64,000 bases of DNA from Peteryoungia aggregata LMG 23059 (GTDB lineage Bacteria > Pseudomonadota > Alphaproteobacteria > Rhizobiales > Rhizobiaceae): the NCBI RefSeq assembly GCF_030814435.1, contig NZ_JAUSUW010000016.1, positions 1 to 64,000 on the forward strand, written 5' to 3'. This document shows, piece by piece, positions 45,445 through 55,330 of the stretch (within the stretch, counting starts at the first letter, position 1; the number at the start of each line of letters is the position of its first letter). The notes beneath the pieces were generated by a model. The model was not told where the DNA came from. It saw only the letters and a program-made list of their open reading frames with translations, and searched no databases. The position numbers and the translations under genes are program-made.

Positions 45445-47625
45445 ATGAATACAACACAGCACTCCCCCTCACTTCGTCTCCGTCGCCTTGCCCTCGGCTC
45501 GGTCTCCGCGTTAACCCTGATCATGAGCCTCGGCATCGCCGGTTCCGCACAGGCTGATGTGGTCAACCGCGACCTATCCGTCTTGCTTTACAGGGGGTAC
45601 CTGGGAAATCTTATCGGCTTCACAGTATCGCCAAGCGGTATCGGCTCCAGCAACGGCTACTCGATCTACCCGAATAGCAACCAACTTTCCGCCGGACCAA
45701 ACACGATCACCACCCCCACGAATGATCTTGATGCGACCGCAATCAGCGGCGACGGAAGCACCGTGGTCGGTCACGAGTTGATTAACCCCGAGACCCGCCG
45801 TCTTTTCGTCTGGACGAAAGCAGACGGGTTGACCTACGTGGGCACCGATACGGTCGGCTACACATTCGACCTGCGGTACGTCAGCGACGATGGTTCGGCG
45901 CTAGCAGGCACGAACTACGATAACAATCCTACGGCGTTCTACTGGCATAAAGGTGACACGACGATCACCAATCTCGGCACTCTCGGTGGCACTCAATCCT
46001 ATGCTAAAGCACTGAGCGGCGATGGCAGCACGGTCGTTGGCGATTTCTATGACGCCGACCAGTTGTCGCAAGCGTTCGTCTGGAAACGCGACGGCGGCGG
46101 GATGGTCGGCATCGGCGTTCCTGACACCCAAACTCAAAGCTTCGCCACTCATGTCAGCTTCGACGGCAGTGTCGTTGGCGGTGAAGTGTTTAACGCATCG
46201 GGCCCTCGCGCCTTTCGCTGGACGGCTCAGACGGGCCTGACCGACCTCGGCGATCTCGGCGGCAGTGAAACGCGTCTCCAAGCAATGAACCGGGACGGCA
46301 GTGTCCTGGTCGGGTACTCCGACGATGCATCGGGCAGCGCGCGGGCATTCCGCTGGGCCAATGGCGCGATCGGGGATCTCCAAGCGCCAGGTTTCATCAA
46401 TTCATTTGCACGCGGCGTCAGCGACGACGGCGCAGTCGTCATCGGCAATGTCAGCATGCCTGACCCGAGCGGTGCAGTAGGGCCGGAAGGTCCCGTGACC
46501 CTCAACCGCGGTTTTCGCTGGACCAACGAGAGCGGCATGATCACCGTCGATCAATGGCTCCGCGACAATGGGGTCACCCTGGCGCAAGACATCACAAGCG
46601 AAGCCGAGGCCGTTTCTGCCGATGGCGAAACCGTTTTTGGCCGGCTTGCGGCTAGCGACGGCTACTACATCGCCCATGTCGGCGAGACGTCCGGCGTCGT
46701 CGATGTCACAGACTACGTCACCTCGGCCGCACAGACGAACTCCGTCGCCATCGGCCTCCAGACCTCGAGCGCCAGCACTGTCATGTTCGGCGCCCAGGGC
46801 AGCCCGATGCGCAATCTGCTCGACGTCGGCCGCCGCTCCGTCTGGAGCACCGTCGATACAGGTTATGACAGCGGCACGAAGTCGGAAGGCGCTCTGGCGC
46901 TGGGCGATTTCGGCTTCGGCTACGGCCTGATGGACGGTGTTACCGTGCGCCTGCAGGGTGGCGTGACCTATACGGATCAGGATCTCTATGATGGGGGCGA
47001 TTTTCAGGCGCGCAGCTGGTACGTGGCGCCCGAAGTCACCGCCAACCTGCTTGGCGATCTCTATCTGACGGTCGGTGGTCTCTATGGTCGCGGCGAACTC
47101 GACATCAACCGAGGTTATCTGAACGGTAGCGCCCTCGACTATTCGAACGGTGAAACGGATACCGAAACGCTGGCCGGCAAGATGCGCATCGACTGGTTGA
47201 ACGCGGTCAGCCTGGGCGATGCCGCCTTCACGCCTTATCTGGCGCTGTCTCGGACACTCGCAAAAACGGACGCCTATGTCGAAACCGGCGGCAGCTTCCC
47301 TGCAAGCCATGATGCCGTTAGCGAACACGCCACTATCGCCCGTCTCGGGGTCGATGGTGTCTACAGGCTGAACGATACGGTGACCCTGCTTGCCCGCGCC
47401 GAGGCCGCCTATCGCTTCGAAGAGCAGAGCACCGGAACGTCGACGGAAGTCGCCGGGGTCCAGCTCGCGGTTGCGGGTGAGGACATCAAGCAGTTCTGGC
47501 TGCGCGGTGGTGTCGGTACCGAACTCGCCATCGGCGGCGGCGTCGCCTCCTTCATGCTGAACGCCACGACCGAAAGCGACGATCCCGACATCTGGCTGCG
47601 TTCCGGCTGGAAGGTCGATTTCTGA
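45445..47625 (+). CDS. Autotransporter with HAF-type repeats
   Basis: A 726-residue secreted protein. A signal peptide with an extended N-region (to about residue 38, SAQADVVN) is followed by a repeat passenger: units such as ATAISGDGSTVVG, KALSGDGSTVVGDF, QAMNRDGSVLVGYSDDASG with AFRW segments match HAF repeats. From about residue 455 an autotransporter beta-barrel follows, ending WLRSGWKVDF with terminal Phe. Proteins of this kind carry their passenger to the cell surface, often for adhesion. Part of the passenger is lower in GC than its neighbours, which may reflect transfer. The ligand is unknown. Confidence 0.88.
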   Translation: MNTTQHSPSLRLRRLALGSVSALTLIMSLGIAGSAQADVVNRDLSVLLYRGYLGNLIGFTVSPSGIGSSNGYSIYPNSNQLSAGPNTITTPTNDLDATAISGDGSTVVGHELINPETRRLFVWTKADGLTYVGTDTVGYTFDLRYVSDDGSALAGTNYDNNPTAFYWHKGDTTITNLGTLGGTQSYAKALSGDGSTVVGDFYDADQLSQAFVWKRDGGGMVGIGVPDTQTQSFATHVSFDGSVVGGEVFNASGPRAFRWTAQTGLTDLGDLGGSETRLQAMNRDGSVLVGYSDDASGSARAFRWANGAIGDLQAPGFINSFARGVSDDGAVVIGNVSMPDPSGAVGPEGPVTLNRGFRWTNESGMITVDQWLRDNGVTLAQDITSEAEAVSADGETVFGRLAASDGYYIAHVGETSGVVDVTDYVTSAAQTNSVAIGLQTSSASTVMFGAQGSPMRNLLDVGRRSVWSTVDTGYDSGTKSEGALALGDFGFGYGLMDGVTVRLQGGVTYTDQDLYDGGDFQARSWYVAPEVTANLLGDLYLTVGGLYGRGELDINRGYLNGSALDYSNGETDTETLAGKMRIDWLNAVSLGDAAFTPYLALSRTLAKTDAYVETGGSFPASHDAVSEHATIARLGVDGVYRLNDTVTLLARAEAAYRFEEQSTGTSTEVAGVQLAVAGEDIKQFWLRGGVGTELAIGGGVASFMLNATTESDDPDIWLRSGWKVDF

Positions 47626-47647
47626 GGCCAATATCGCGCGAGACATG

Positions 47648-47680
47648 CAAAAGCCGCCGGGTGACCGGCGGCTTTTGTTA
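47648..47680. terminator. Strong bidirectional terminator
   Basis: A perfect 13-bp stem CAAAAGCCGCCGG / CCGGCGGCTTTTG with GTGA loop, between the autotransporter gene (+) and glnE (-). Confidence 0.9.
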
Positions 47681-47716
47681 TTCAAGTTCAGGTGTCGCCA
47701 CCACGTCCCGCGCGTC

Positions 47717-50668
47717 CTAGGCCACAACCCGCGAAAACACCTTGCGCACAGCCTTGGACAGCCGTCTGATCTCAGCCTCGGCCGTCTTCATGTCAGGACT
47801 ATCAGCAGCCCGTGCCACGCGGTCGGTGAGGCCCGCCGGAACGGTCGAGGGATCGAAGGGGCCGTCAATGCAGAGGCGAATGACCTGCGAGAGATCGGTG
47901 TAGAGCTTCAAGGCTGTCAGGCAGGTGTCCAGATCATTCGGGTCGATGAGATCCCCTAAGGCCTTCAGCGCATCTGCGGTCGAGAGTTCGTTGGTCCGCA
48001 CCCTGTGGCCCTTCGCCGGGGCAACCAGCGCCAGATATTGGGCGATGAACTCGATATCAACAAGGCCGCCCGCAATGAGCTTCAAGTCCCAGATATCCTT
48101 TGCCGGCTTCTCCTGCTCGATCAGCGCCCGCATTTCCAGAACGTCCTTGACGATCTTCGCCTGGTCGCTCGGCGCCGCCAGCACCTCCTCGATAATCGTC
48201 TCCGCCTCCCCAATCAGGCTCTGATCGCCGGAGAGCATGCGCGCGCGCGAGAGCGCCATGTGCTCCCAGGTCCAGGCCTCTTCGCGCTGATAGCGGGCAA
48301 AGGAGCGCAGCCGGGTTGCGACCGGCCCCTTGTTGCCGGAGGGGCGAAGGCGCATGTCGACTTCGTAGAGCACACCCTCCGCCGTCGGCGCCGAAAGCGC
48401 CGCGATCAGCCGCTGGGTCAGCCTCGTGAAATAGCGCACCGGATCGAGTGGCTTCGCACCGTCGGATTCCGCAGCGTCGTCGTCATGCTCGTAGAGCAGG
48501 ATCAAGTCGATATCGGATCCTGCCGTCAGCTCGTAGGAGCCGAGCTTGCCCATGCCGGCCAGCGCCACCCGGCCACCGGGGATCTTGCCATGGGCGGCTT
48601 CCATCTCGGCCACCACGGCCTTCAGCGCTTCGTCGATGACGAGGTCGGCAAGATCGGTGAAGGCGTGGCCGGCTTGCGCTCCGCCAATGGAGCCGGTCAG
48701 CAATCGGATGCCGATGAGAAAGCGCTGCTCGGCGGCAAAGATCCGCAGCCGGTCGAGGATTTCCTCGTAATGCCTTGCGCTGGAAAGGAAACTCTTCAGC
48801 CGCTTGCCGAGATAGTCGCGGGTGGGCAGTTCGACCAGCAGGCCCGGATCCAGCATGCCATCAAAGACATGCGGGCGCGCGGCGATGATCTCGGCAAGCC
48901 TTGGGGCAGCCGCCATGATGTTGACCATCAGGTCGAGCAGGGCGGGATTGTTGCCGAGCAGCGAGAAAAGCTGGATGCCGGCGGGAAGCCCCGACAGGAA
49001 ATTGTCGAAGCGCAATAGCGCCTCATCGGCCCGCCGGCTCTCGCCAAAGGCCTTCAAGAGATCCGGCGTCATCTCGGTCAGCCGCTCGCGCGCTTCCACA
49101 GATTGCGTCGCGCGGTAGCGGCCGTAGTGCCATGTGCGGATGACGCGGGAGATGTCCTCCGGCCTCTCGAAGCCGAGGCCTTTGAGGGTTTTCAGCGTAT
49201 CCGGATCATCCTTCTGCCCGGTGAAAACGAGATTGCCGGTCGCGCTCGACAGGCCCTCTTCCTTTTCAAAAAGGCGGGCGTAACGCTTCTCGACGGTCTT
49301 CAGCGTGGTTTCGAGCGCGCGGGAAAAGGCGGTCGTGTCGATGAAACCCAGCATGAAGGCGATGCGCTTCAGCTCGGCTTCGGTCTCGGGCAGCACGTGG
49401 GTCTGCTCGTCATGCACCATCTGGATGCGGTGCTCGACGTCCCGCAGGAACCAGTAGCAGTCGGTGAGTTCTTCGGCCGTCCGCTCATCGATCCAGCGGG
49501 CCGAGGCGAGCGCCTTCAAGGCCTCCTCGGTCGGGCGGCAGCGGAGGTCCGGCATACGGCCACCGGCAATCAGCTGCTGGGTCTGGGCAAAGAACTCGAT
49601 CTCGCGGATGCCGCCACGACCGAGCTTGACGTTGTGGCCCTTCACCGCAATCGCGCCATGGCCCTTGTGCACATGGATCTGGCGCTTGATCGAGTGGATG
49701 TCGGCGATCGCCGCATAATCGAGATATTTGCGGAAGACGAAGGGCACAAGTTCGCGCAGGAACCCCTCGCCCGCCTTCAGGTCACCGGCGACCGGCCGCG
49801 CCTTGATGAAGGCCGCCCGCTCCCAGTTCTGGCCCCTGCCCTCGTAATAGATGAGCGCTGCCTCGACCGGCACGGCAAGCGGTGTCGAACCCGGATCGGG
49901 CCTCAGCCTCAAGTCTGTGCGGAAGACGTAGCCGTCAGCGGTGCGCTCCTGCAGGATGCGCACGAGGCGGCGCATCATCCGCCCATAGGTCTCCATGGCA
50001 TCCTCAGGCTCCTTCAGGATGCCAGCATCCGGATCGTAGAAGATCACGAGGTCGATGTCGGAGGAATAGTTGAGTTCGCGTGCCCCATGCTTGCCCATGC
50101 CAAGCACGATCAAGCCGCTGCCTTCAGCCGGATTGTCCCGATCCTTCAGCGTCAGCTTGCCGCCGTCATGGCCCGCAAGCAGCAGATGATCGATGGCTGC
50201 CGCCACGGCCGCATCGGCCACGGCGCTCAGCCAGGCGGTCGTGTCGCGGGCGGTAAAGACACGGGCGAGATCGGCGAGCGCGGTGAGGAAGGCAACCTTG
50301 CGCTTGGCGCGCCGCAGCCGCGCCATGACTTCGGCCTCAGCGGGGACGGCACCGGACGCGTCAGGCCGCCAGGCGTGGCGCGCCTCGTCGATGGCGTCGA
50401 GGATCTGCGGCTCCAGCGGAGAGGCGATAGCCTCAAGCAGCAAAGACGGCTTGAGGTTCGCGACATCGCGCAAATAGGGCGAAAGCGTGAAGGCCGAAAG
50501 CACGAAGCTCCGGAGCGGACCGTCCGTCGACAGATGCTCGGCCAGTGCCTGCTCCTGCTTGGTGAGGTCCTTGAGAAGCGCTACCGCCGCCTTCAGCTCC
50601 GTCTGGTTCAGCGGACGGATCACGCCATCCGCCACATCGGACAATCTGCTCGTCCTGCCGTTTCCCAT
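47717..50668 (-). CDS. glnE: Bifunctional glutamine synthetase adenylyltransferase/deadenylase
   Basis: A 983-residue protein with two nucleotidyltransferase domains. The N-terminal adenylyl-removing domain shows GMGKHGARELNYSSDIDLVIFYD (catalytic SSDID about residues 202-206). The C-terminal adenylylating domain shows GMGKLGSYELTAGSDIDLILLYE (about residue 716). A helical GlnD-type region follows each. It adds or removes AMP on GlnA in answer to PII and glutamine. It is the last gene of a minus-strand run with the degP-linked two-component system. Confidence 0.97.
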   Translation of the reverse strand: MGNGRTSRLSDVADGVIRPLNQTELKAAVALLKDLTKQEQALAEHLSTDGPLRSFVLSAFTLSPYLRDVANLKPSLLLEAIASPLEPQILDAIDEARHAWRPDASGAVPAEAEVMARLRRAKRKVAFLTALADLARVFTARDTTAWLSAVADAAVAAAIDHLLLAGHDGGKLTLKDRDNPAEGSGLIVLGMGKHGARELNYSSDIDLVIFYDPDAGILKEPEDAMETYGRMMRRLVRILQERTADGYVFRTDLRLRPDPGSTPLAVPVEAALIYYEGRGQNWERAAFIKARPVAGDLKAGEGFLRELVPFVFRKYLDYAAIADIHSIKRQIHVHKGHGAIAVKGHNVKLGRGGIREIEFFAQTQQLIAGGRMPDLRCRPTEEALKALASARWIDERTAEELTDCYWFLRDVEHRIQMVHDEQTHVLPETEAELKRIAFMLGFIDTTAFSRALETTLKTVEKRYARLFEKEEGLSSATGNLVFTGQKDDPDTLKTLKGLGFERPEDISRVIRTWHYGRYRATQSVEARERLTEMTPDLLKAFGESRRADEALLRFDNFLSGLPAGIQLFSLLGNNPALLDLMVNIMAAAPRLAEIIAARPHVFDGMLDPGLLVELPTRDYLGKRLKSFLSSARHYEEILDRLRIFAAEQRFLIGIRLLTGSIGGAQAGHAFTDLADLVIDEALKAVVAEMEAAHGKIPGGRVALAGMGKLGSYELTAGSDIDLILLYEHDDDAAESDGAKPLDPVRYFTRLTQRLIAALSAPTAEGVLYEVDMRLRPSGNKGPVATRLRSFARYQREEAWTWEHMALSRARMLSGDQSLIGEAETIIEEVLAAPSDQAKIVKDVLEMRALIEQEKPAKDIWDLKLIAGGLVDIEFIAQYLALVAPAKGHRVRTNELSTADALKALGDLIDPNDLDTCLTALKLYTDLSQVIRLCIDGPFDPSTVPAGLTDRVARAADSPDMKTAEAEIRRLSKAVRKVFSRVVA

Positions 50669-50720
50669 CAGCGTCTCCTCTCCCGGCCGAGATTTCTTGC
50701 GAATCTCAAACCGGAACAGG

Positions 50721-52136
50721 TTACGGCTTCATTCCGGGAAAAACCATCGTTGCCGTCAGACCGGGAAAATCGGCATGATTGCGGCTGTCCGAAAGCTCAA
50801 GCCGTCCGCCATGCAGGGCCATGATCGCCTCGACAAGCGATAGGCCAAGCCCGGTGCCCGGTTTCGACCGGCTCTTGTCGAGCCGCACGAAACGCTTCAC
50901 CACCTCGACCCGCTTGTCCTCGGGAACGCCCGGCCCCTGATCCGAGACGGCGATTTCCACCCCGTCACGTCCGGCGGAAACGCGGATGCGGATTTCGGAG
51001 CCCGCCTCGCCCTGGCTGCCATATTTGATCGCGTTGTCGATCAGGTTGGAGAGCGCCTGCCCGACCAGTTCGCGATTGCCGCGAACGGACAAGCCGGGCG
51101 CGATCTCGCAGACCATCGCCTGCCCGGCCTCTTCCGCCACCGGTTCGTAGAGTTCGGCGCTGTCGGCGGCAATTGCTGATATGTCGATGTCGGAAAGCTC
51201 GGCGGCAATCGAGCCTGCCTCGACGCGGGAGATCATCAGAAGCGCGTTGAAGGTGCGGATCAGCTGGTCGGATTCAGAAATGATCGTCTCAAGCGCTGCC
51301 CGCTTGGCTTGGGCATCGTCCTCGTTCAAGGCGTCAGCCGCCTTGTTGCGCAGGCGCGTCAGCGGCGTCTTCAGGTCATGGGCGATGTTGTCGGAGACCT
51401 GTTTCAAACCCTCGTTCAATTGCTCGATCCGCCCCAGCATGCCGTTCAGAGACGAGGACAGCCGGTCGAATTCGTCGCCGGAACCGGAGACCGGAAGCCG
51501 CTGCGACAGATCGCCGGAAATGATCTTCTGGCTTGCCGCCGAAACACGGTCGATGCGCTTCAAGGCATTGCGCCCGATCGCAAACCAGATGACGACGGCG
51601 CCAATGCCCATGATCAGCAGCGCCACCATCAGCGCCTGACGCACGAGAAGCCGCAGCTTGCCAGGCTCACCGAGATCGCGTCCGACAAGCACTCGAATAC
51701 CATTGTCCAGCATGAAGACATGACCGGTCGCGAGATGGCGCTTCACGCCCCCACTGTCGGTGTATCGCTGGTAACGGAAGGGGAAATTGGTCCAGCCCTC
51801 CTCGTCGAAGACGCCGGGCTGCAGCGAGGCAACATTGCCGGCCAGGATCTCGCCATTGGGGCTTGCGATCACATAGAGGTTCGCCCCCGGCTGGCGGGCG
51901 CGGCGCTCCATGGTCCGCAAGAGCTGGTTGATGCCGCCGCGCTCGAAGGCACCCTGGATCTCCGTCACTTCCTGGCGCAGCGCCTCGCGCGTCTGGTTGT
52001 TCAGGATGCGCTCGGCGAGCCCCGTGACGTAAAAGACAAGAAAGGCGGCGCAGAGTGCGAAGAGAATGATGTAAAGGGCCGAAAGCCGGACAGCCGTCGA
52101 CTTAGCCAGCACGCCGAGGCGGGACTTCAGCCGCAT
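50721..52136 (-). CDS. Two-component sensor histidine kinase
   Basis: A 471-residue inner-membrane kinase. Transmembrane spans near residues 16-38 and 165-187 enclose a periplasmic sensor, a HAMP domain follows (about 187-240), HisKA has His253 in DNIAHDLKTPLTRLRNKA, and the HATPase has NLIDNAIKYG, DQGPGVP and GTGLGLSLVEAIMALHGG. It is next to an OmpR-type regulator one base upstream, and both lie beside degP, so envelope stress is a plausible signal. The exact signal is unknown. Confidence 0.92.
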   Translation of the reverse strand: MRLKSRLGVLAKSTAVRLSALYIILFALCAAFLVFYVTGLAERILNNQTREALRQEVTEIQGAFERGGINQLLRTMERRARQPGANLYVIASPNGEILAGNVASLQPGVFDEEGWTNFPFRYQRYTDSGGVKRHLATGHVFMLDNGIRVLVGRDLGEPGKLRLLVRQALMVALLIMGIGAVVIWFAIGRNALKRIDRVSAASQKIISGDLSQRLPVSGSGDEFDRLSSSLNGMLGRIEQLNEGLKQVSDNIAHDLKTPLTRLRNKAADALNEDDAQAKRAALETIISESDQLIRTFNALLMISRVEAGSIAAELSDIDISAIAADSAELYEPVAEEAGQAMVCEIAPGLSVRGNRELVGQALSNLIDNAIKYGSQGEAGSEIRIRVSAGRDGVEIAVSDQGPGVPEDKRVEVVKRFVRLDKSRSKPGTGLGLSLVEAIMALHGGRLELSDSRNHADFPGLTATMVFPGMKP

Positions 52137-52137
52137 G

Positions 52138-52896
52138 TCAGCCTTCGTCCTTGATCATGTAGCCCGCACCGCGCACGGTCTTCAAAAGCGGGCGGTCGAA
52201 ATCCTTCTCGATCTTGGAGCGCAGCCGCGAGACATGCACGTCGATGACATTGGTCTGCGGGTCGAAGTGATAGTCCCAGACGTTTTCGAGCAGCATGGTG
52301 CGCGTCACCACCTGGCCGGCATTCTTCATCAAATATTCGAGCAGGCGGAATTCGCGCGGCTGCAGCAGGATCTCCTTGCCCGCGCGCTTCACCTCGTGGG
52401 AAAGCCGATCAAGCTCGAGGTCGCCGACCCGGTACACCATGTACTGCTCGGGCTTGCCCTTGCGGCGGCCGAGAACCTCGACACGTGCCAGCAGTTCGGA
52501 AAAGGCGTAAGGCTTCGGCAAATAGTCGTCACCCCCGGCGCGCAGGCCCGTGACGCGGTCATCCACCTGGCCGAGTGCCGAAAGGATCAGCACGGGCGTA
52601 TCGATGCCACGCTTGCGCAGCTCGCTGATGACCGACAGGCCATCGCGGCGCGGCAGCATGCGGTCGACGACCATCACGTCATAGGTGTTTTCGGTGCCCA
52701 TGAAGAGGCCGCTTTCACCGTCGCTCGCATGATCGGCGACAATGCCGGCCTCGCGAAAGGCGTTGGTCATATAGGCAGCGGCTTCCAGGTCGTCTTCGAT
52801 GACAAGTATCTTCATGTGCGCGACATTAGCGTCGGCGCCTGCCACCGTATAGCCGGTTTCGCCGGACTTCGGCTGTCCTTGTTCCGCGATCCCCAT
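52138..52896 (-). CDS. OmpR-family response regulator
   Basis: A regulator of 252 residues when read from MGIAEQG, which has a good ribosome site (AGGAAAGGA). The receiver starts at KILVIEDD with the phosphoacceptor Asp78 (VMVVDRMLP), and the C-terminal winged helix has LLQPREFRLLEYLMKNAGQVVTRTMLLENVWDYHFDPQTNVIDVHVSRLR. The 27-residue lead before the receiver is unusual; a start at MKILVIEDD is possible but lacks a ribosome site. It is encoded between degP and its kinase and could control degP. Confidence 0.9.
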   Translation of the reverse strand: MGIAEQGQPKSGETGYTVAGADANVAHMKILVIEDDLEAAAYMTNAFREAGIVADHASDGESGLFMGTENTYDVMVVDRMLPRRDGLSVISELRKRGIDTPVLILSALGQVDDRVTGLRAGGDDYLPKPYAFSELLARVEVLGRRKGKPEQYMVYRVGDLELDRLSHEVKRAGKEILLQPREFRLLEYLMKNAGQVVTRTMLLENVWDYHFDPQTNVIDVHVSRLRSKIEKDFDRPLLKTVRGAGYMIKDEG

Positions 52897-52945
52897 GCTT
52901 CGTCCTTTCCTGAGACGTGGCGGTCGGCGACCGCCGGAAACGACA

Positions 52946-52982
52946 AAGGGCGCCGCCGGTCCACGACCGCCGGCGCCCCTCG
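52946..52982 (-). terminator. Terminator of degP
   Basis: A long near-perfect stem (GGGCGCC-GCCGGTC against GACCGCC-GGCGCCC, one mismatch) followed on the minus strand by TTTG. Confidence 0.75.
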
Positions 52983-52993
52983 TCACATCACAA

Positions 52994-54547
52994 TCAGCCC
53001 TGGTTGATCGGCAGTGCCACGAAGCGGCTGCCGTTTTCCGATTCGACCTGGAAGAGCGCCCGGGTGCGGCCGTCCTTCTTGGCCTGGTCGATGACCTTCT
53101 GGACATCGGCGGCGGACGAGACCTCCTGGTTGTTGACCGAGGTAATCGTCTCGCCGGCCTTCAGGCCCTTGTCGGCGGCATCACTGTCCGGATTGACATC
53201 AACGATCGCCAGTCCCTTGCCGTCTTCAGCCGGGCGGACGGAAAGGCCGAGGCTCGACAGTTCCTGCTCGGCTTCCGGAGCGGGTGCCGCGTCGTTCTGC
53301 GTGTCCACACTCGCCGACTGTTCCGCCGGCAGCTCGCCAAGCGTGACCTTCACTTCGGTCGCCTTGCCGTCACGCCACAGAGCCACGTCCACGGTGCTAT
53401 CAGGGGCAAAAGCTGCAATGCGGCGGGCAAGATCGCGCGGATCCTTGACCGGATCGCCGTTGACGGCGGTGACGACATCACCCTGCTTGATGCCCGCCTT
53501 TTCGCCCGGCGAACCGGCCTGCGGTGCAACAACGAGCGCACCTGAGTCTTCGGCGAGGCCGAGGCTATCGGCAATGTCCTTCGTCACCGGCTGGATCTGT
53601 ACGCCGAGCCAGCCGCGCGACACGGTGCCCGTATCCTTGAGCTTCTCGATCACATCCTTGGCGACCGAGGCCGGGATGGCGAAGGCGATGCCGACATTGC
53701 CGCCGGACGGCGAGAAGATCGCGGTGTTGATGCCGACGACTTCGCCGTTCAGGTTGAAGCCGGGGCCACCGGAGTTGCCGCGGTTCACCGCGGCGTCGAT
53801 CTGCAGGTAGTCGTCATAGGGGCCGGAGCCGATGTTGCGGCCACGGGCAGAGATGATGCCGGCGGTCACCGTGCCGCCAAGGCCGAAGGGGTTGCCGACG
53901 GCGACGACCCAGTCACCGACGCGGACCTTCTCGTCATCTGCAAACTTCACATAGGTGAACTTCACATCCTTGGCGTCGACCTTCAGCAGCGCGAGGTCGG
54001 TGCGGCTGTCCTTGCCGACGAGCTTGGCATCATATTCCTTGCCGTCATTCATCACGATGGTGAAGGCAGCGCCATCATCGATGACGTGGTTGTTGGTGAC
54101 GATATAACCGTCTTCCGAGATGAAGAAGCCGGAACCCTGGGAGGTCGGGCGCAGGCGGCCTTCGCTATGCGGGCCGCGCTCTGCACGGGGACCTCGCTCC
54201 TGCTGGCCATCCATGCCGGGACCACCGAATTCGCGGAAGAAGCGCTTCAGCGGGTGATCATCCGGCAGGTCCTCGAAGCTGCGGCCACCGAAGTTGAAGG
54301 AATAACCGCTTTCGTCATTCGAGGCCGGCTGGATATTCGATTGGACGCGGACAGACACGACGGCGGGCAGCACGGCGCTGACGACATCACCGAAGCTCGG
54401 AACCTGCGGAGCATTGACCTCGACGGGCGCGGCAAGTGCCGACACGGCGGTGAAGGGAGCGGCGGTCACCATCATCACGGCAGCAAGGCCGGCAGCGGTG
54501 GAGGTCTTGAGGATCGTCTTGAGCGAGCGACCTTTAAATTCAGACAT
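52994..54547 (-). CDS. degP: DegP/Do-family periplasmic serine protease
   Basis: A 517-residue HtrA protease. A signal peptide (ending about SALAAP) is followed by the trypsin-like domain with His154 (TNNHVID), Asp184 (SRTDLALLK) and Ser259 (GNSGGP). Two PDZ domains follow (about residues 300-390 and 425-515). It degrades and refolds damaged envelope proteins. A Q-rich region before His154 (about 110-135) is the LA-loop. The start MSEFKGRS was chosen; MKVDP five codons earlier is also possible. In rhizobia degP commonly sits by the cyc operon, as here. Confidence 0.95.
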   Translation of the reverse strand: MSEFKGRSLKTILKTSTAAGLAAVMMVTAAPFTAVSALAAPVEVNAPQVPSFGDVVSAVLPAVVSVRVQSNIQPASNDESGYSFNFGGRSFEDLPDDHPLKRFFREFGGPGMDGQQERGPRAERGPHSEGRLRPTSQGSGFFISEDGYIVTNNHVIDDGAAFTIVMNDGKEYDAKLVGKDSRTDLALLKVDAKDVKFTYVKFADDEKVRVGDWVVAVGNPFGLGGTVTAGIISARGRNIGSGPYDDYLQIDAAVNRGNSGGPGFNLNGEVVGINTAIFSPSGGNVGIAFAIPASVAKDVIEKLKDTGTVSRGWLGVQIQPVTKDIADSLGLAEDSGALVVAPQAGSPGEKAGIKQGDVVTAVNGDPVKDPRDLARRIAAFAPDSTVDVALWRDGKATEVKVTLGELPAEQSASVDTQNDAAPAPEAEQELSSLGLSVRPAEDGKGLAIVDVNPDSDAADKGLKAGETITSVNNQEVSSAADVQKVIDQAKKDGRTRALFQVESENGSRFVALPINQG

Positions 54548-54755
54548 GGGATCTACCTTCATCTGTTCTTCTGACTGGAGCCGCCGGACTACCCGGCGGT
54601 GGGAAGCGGTGGATGAGGAGAGATATAGGTGCTGTCAGGTTACGGCGAACTGTACGGCAGATGAATTCTTCGTAATCTTTGGCGAGACCTTCGGCGGGAT
54701 TTGACCCCACCTCTGGCCAGAGCTATCATCCGTATTACAAACGGAGCAAAAAGCG

Positions 54756-55016
54756 ATGTCGAAACAGCAGCTATCCGATCCGATCACGCTGAGATTACCG
54801 CGCGACCTTCTGGCCGAAATCGAGGCCGTGGCCGGCGCCTGCGAACGCAGCCGCAGCTGGGTCATGGTGCGGGCGCTGAAAGCCTACATGGCCCAGGAAG
54901 GGCGCGAGATCCAGGAGATCGCGCGGGCACGCAAGGCGGTCGCCGATGGCGAAGGGACGGACGCCGATGACGTGCTCGCCGAGCTTGACGCCATCATCAA
55001 GGGTGCTGCGGCGTGA
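54756..55016 (+). CDS. parD: ParD-type ribbon-helix-helix antitoxin
   Basis: An 86-residue protein with an N-terminal ribbon-helix-helix (DPITLRLPRDLLAEIEAVAGACERSRSWVMVRALKAYM) and a charged C-terminal arm that should bind the toxin. It overlaps the downstream toxin gene by four bases. It represses its operon and neutralises ParE in known systems. Confidence 0.85.
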   Translation: MSKQQLSDPITLRLPRDLLAEIEAVAGACERSRSWVMVRALKAYMAQEGREIQEIARARKAVADGEGTDADDVLAELDAIIKGAAA

Positions 55017-55330
55017 AAGTCGTCGTCTCTCCTGATGCCAGAGCGCATCTCGCGCGGGAGGCCAACTATTTGAGAGAACGCAATCGGGCGGCAGGCGAGC
55101 GTTTGCTGCACGACTTCAAACAGTTCCTAACAGCGCTCGCGCAGTTTCCCATGATGGGCCAGGAAGCAGTTGACCTGCCCCTTCGCGGCGTCCGGCGTTT
55201 TGTGCTTGGAGATTACCTCATTCACTATGAGATCGGTGCGGGAGCCATCGTCATTCTGACAATCCGCCACGGTCGCGAGCGGCCACCGGAACTGCCGCTC
55301 GACGATGGCACAGACTACGAAATTCCCTGA
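55013..55330 (+). CDS. parE: ParE/RelE-type toxin
   Basis: A 105-residue protein with the ParE fold: VVVSPDARAHLAREANYLRERNRAAGERLLHDFKQFLTALAQFPMMGQEAVDLPLRGVRRFVLGDYLIHYEI, VILTIRHGRERPPEL. It begins with GTG inside the antitoxin's stop region. ParE toxins inhibit gyrase; RelE toxins cleave mRNA. The pair sits between ccmH and degP on the opposite strand, in a block that is usually unbroken. Confidence 0.88.
   Translation: MKVVVSPDARAHLAREANYLRERNRAAGERLLHDFKQFLTALAQFPMMGQEAVDLPLRGVRRFVLGDYLIHYEIGAGAIVILTIRHGRERPPELPLDDGTDYEIP

Noticed and set aside
49103..50824. 573-codon open frame opposite glnE
   Set aside because: GlnE's two catalytic domains are intact on the minus strand.
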